The translations under genes were made by a program, and so were the position numbers. This document shows positions 63,975 to 64,000 of a stretch of DNA of 64,000 nucleotides, piece after piece. The notes under the pieces were generated by a model. It had not been told where the DNA came from and made no database searches. It saw only the letters and a program-made list of their open reading frames with translations. Source of the DNA: Oscheius tipulae (taxonomy: Eukaryota > Nematoda > Chromadorea > Rhabditida > Rhabditidae); contig JASJZH010000004.1 of assembly GCA_037178975.1 (NCBI GenBank), forward strand, positions 248,001-312,000. Reading direction: 5' to 3'. Numbering within the stretch: position 1 is the stretch's first letter; every line of letters begins with the position of its first letter.

Positions 63975-64000
63975 CTGAAACCGAGATAGTACGGTAGAGA

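Overview
The window is nuclear DNA of a small-genome animal, almost certainly a nematode. The SPARC gene (23841-25984, minus) encodes 264 residues and is nearly colinear with nematode osteonectin (ost-1). Splice acceptors are typically TTTCAG. Many introns are only 34-42 nt, and TTTCAG acceptor-like sites sit just upstream of several start codons, as expected for spliced-leader trans-splicing. All gene models were assembled by hand from splice sites and checked for phase; each complete model closes to a whole number of codons.

Left third (1-21.7 kb): a minus-strand pair, SART3 followed 181 bp later by geranylgeranyl diphosphate synthase (which runs off the left edge), looks like an operon. 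Next come a broken intronless adenylate kinase copy, a neurogenin-type bHLH gene (plus), and MAD2 (minus, convergent with it). A plus-strand cluster DNAJC2 - ANKS3-like - PDZ protein follows; the last two share a C-terminal module and an overlapping PSAP/PPAY motif.

Middle (21.7-47 kb): a region without a clear gene model, SPARC (minus) divergent from a secreted Cys-rich protein (plus), an unrecognised single-pass membrane protein (plus), and a novel-type protein kinase C (minus, 703 aa). About 9 kb upstream of the PKC start is dominated by GAGACAGA-type simple repeats, one possible extra 5' exon and a 540-bp duplicated element.

Right third (47-64 kb): BLOC-1 subunit 5 (minus), the full 21-exon HECTD1 ubiquitin ligase (minus, 2619 aa), COX6B (plus), and inositol polyphosphate multikinase (minus, running off the right edge).

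The genes are conserved housekeeping, signalling and neural genes with no single shared pathway. The unusual content is in non-coding DNA: a fold-back element of about 55 bp present at least 11 times, tRNA-derived repeats inside introns, a TA-flanked MITE inserted into one of those tRNA-like copies, several other dispersed repeat families, and a dense field of CT/GA simple repeats.
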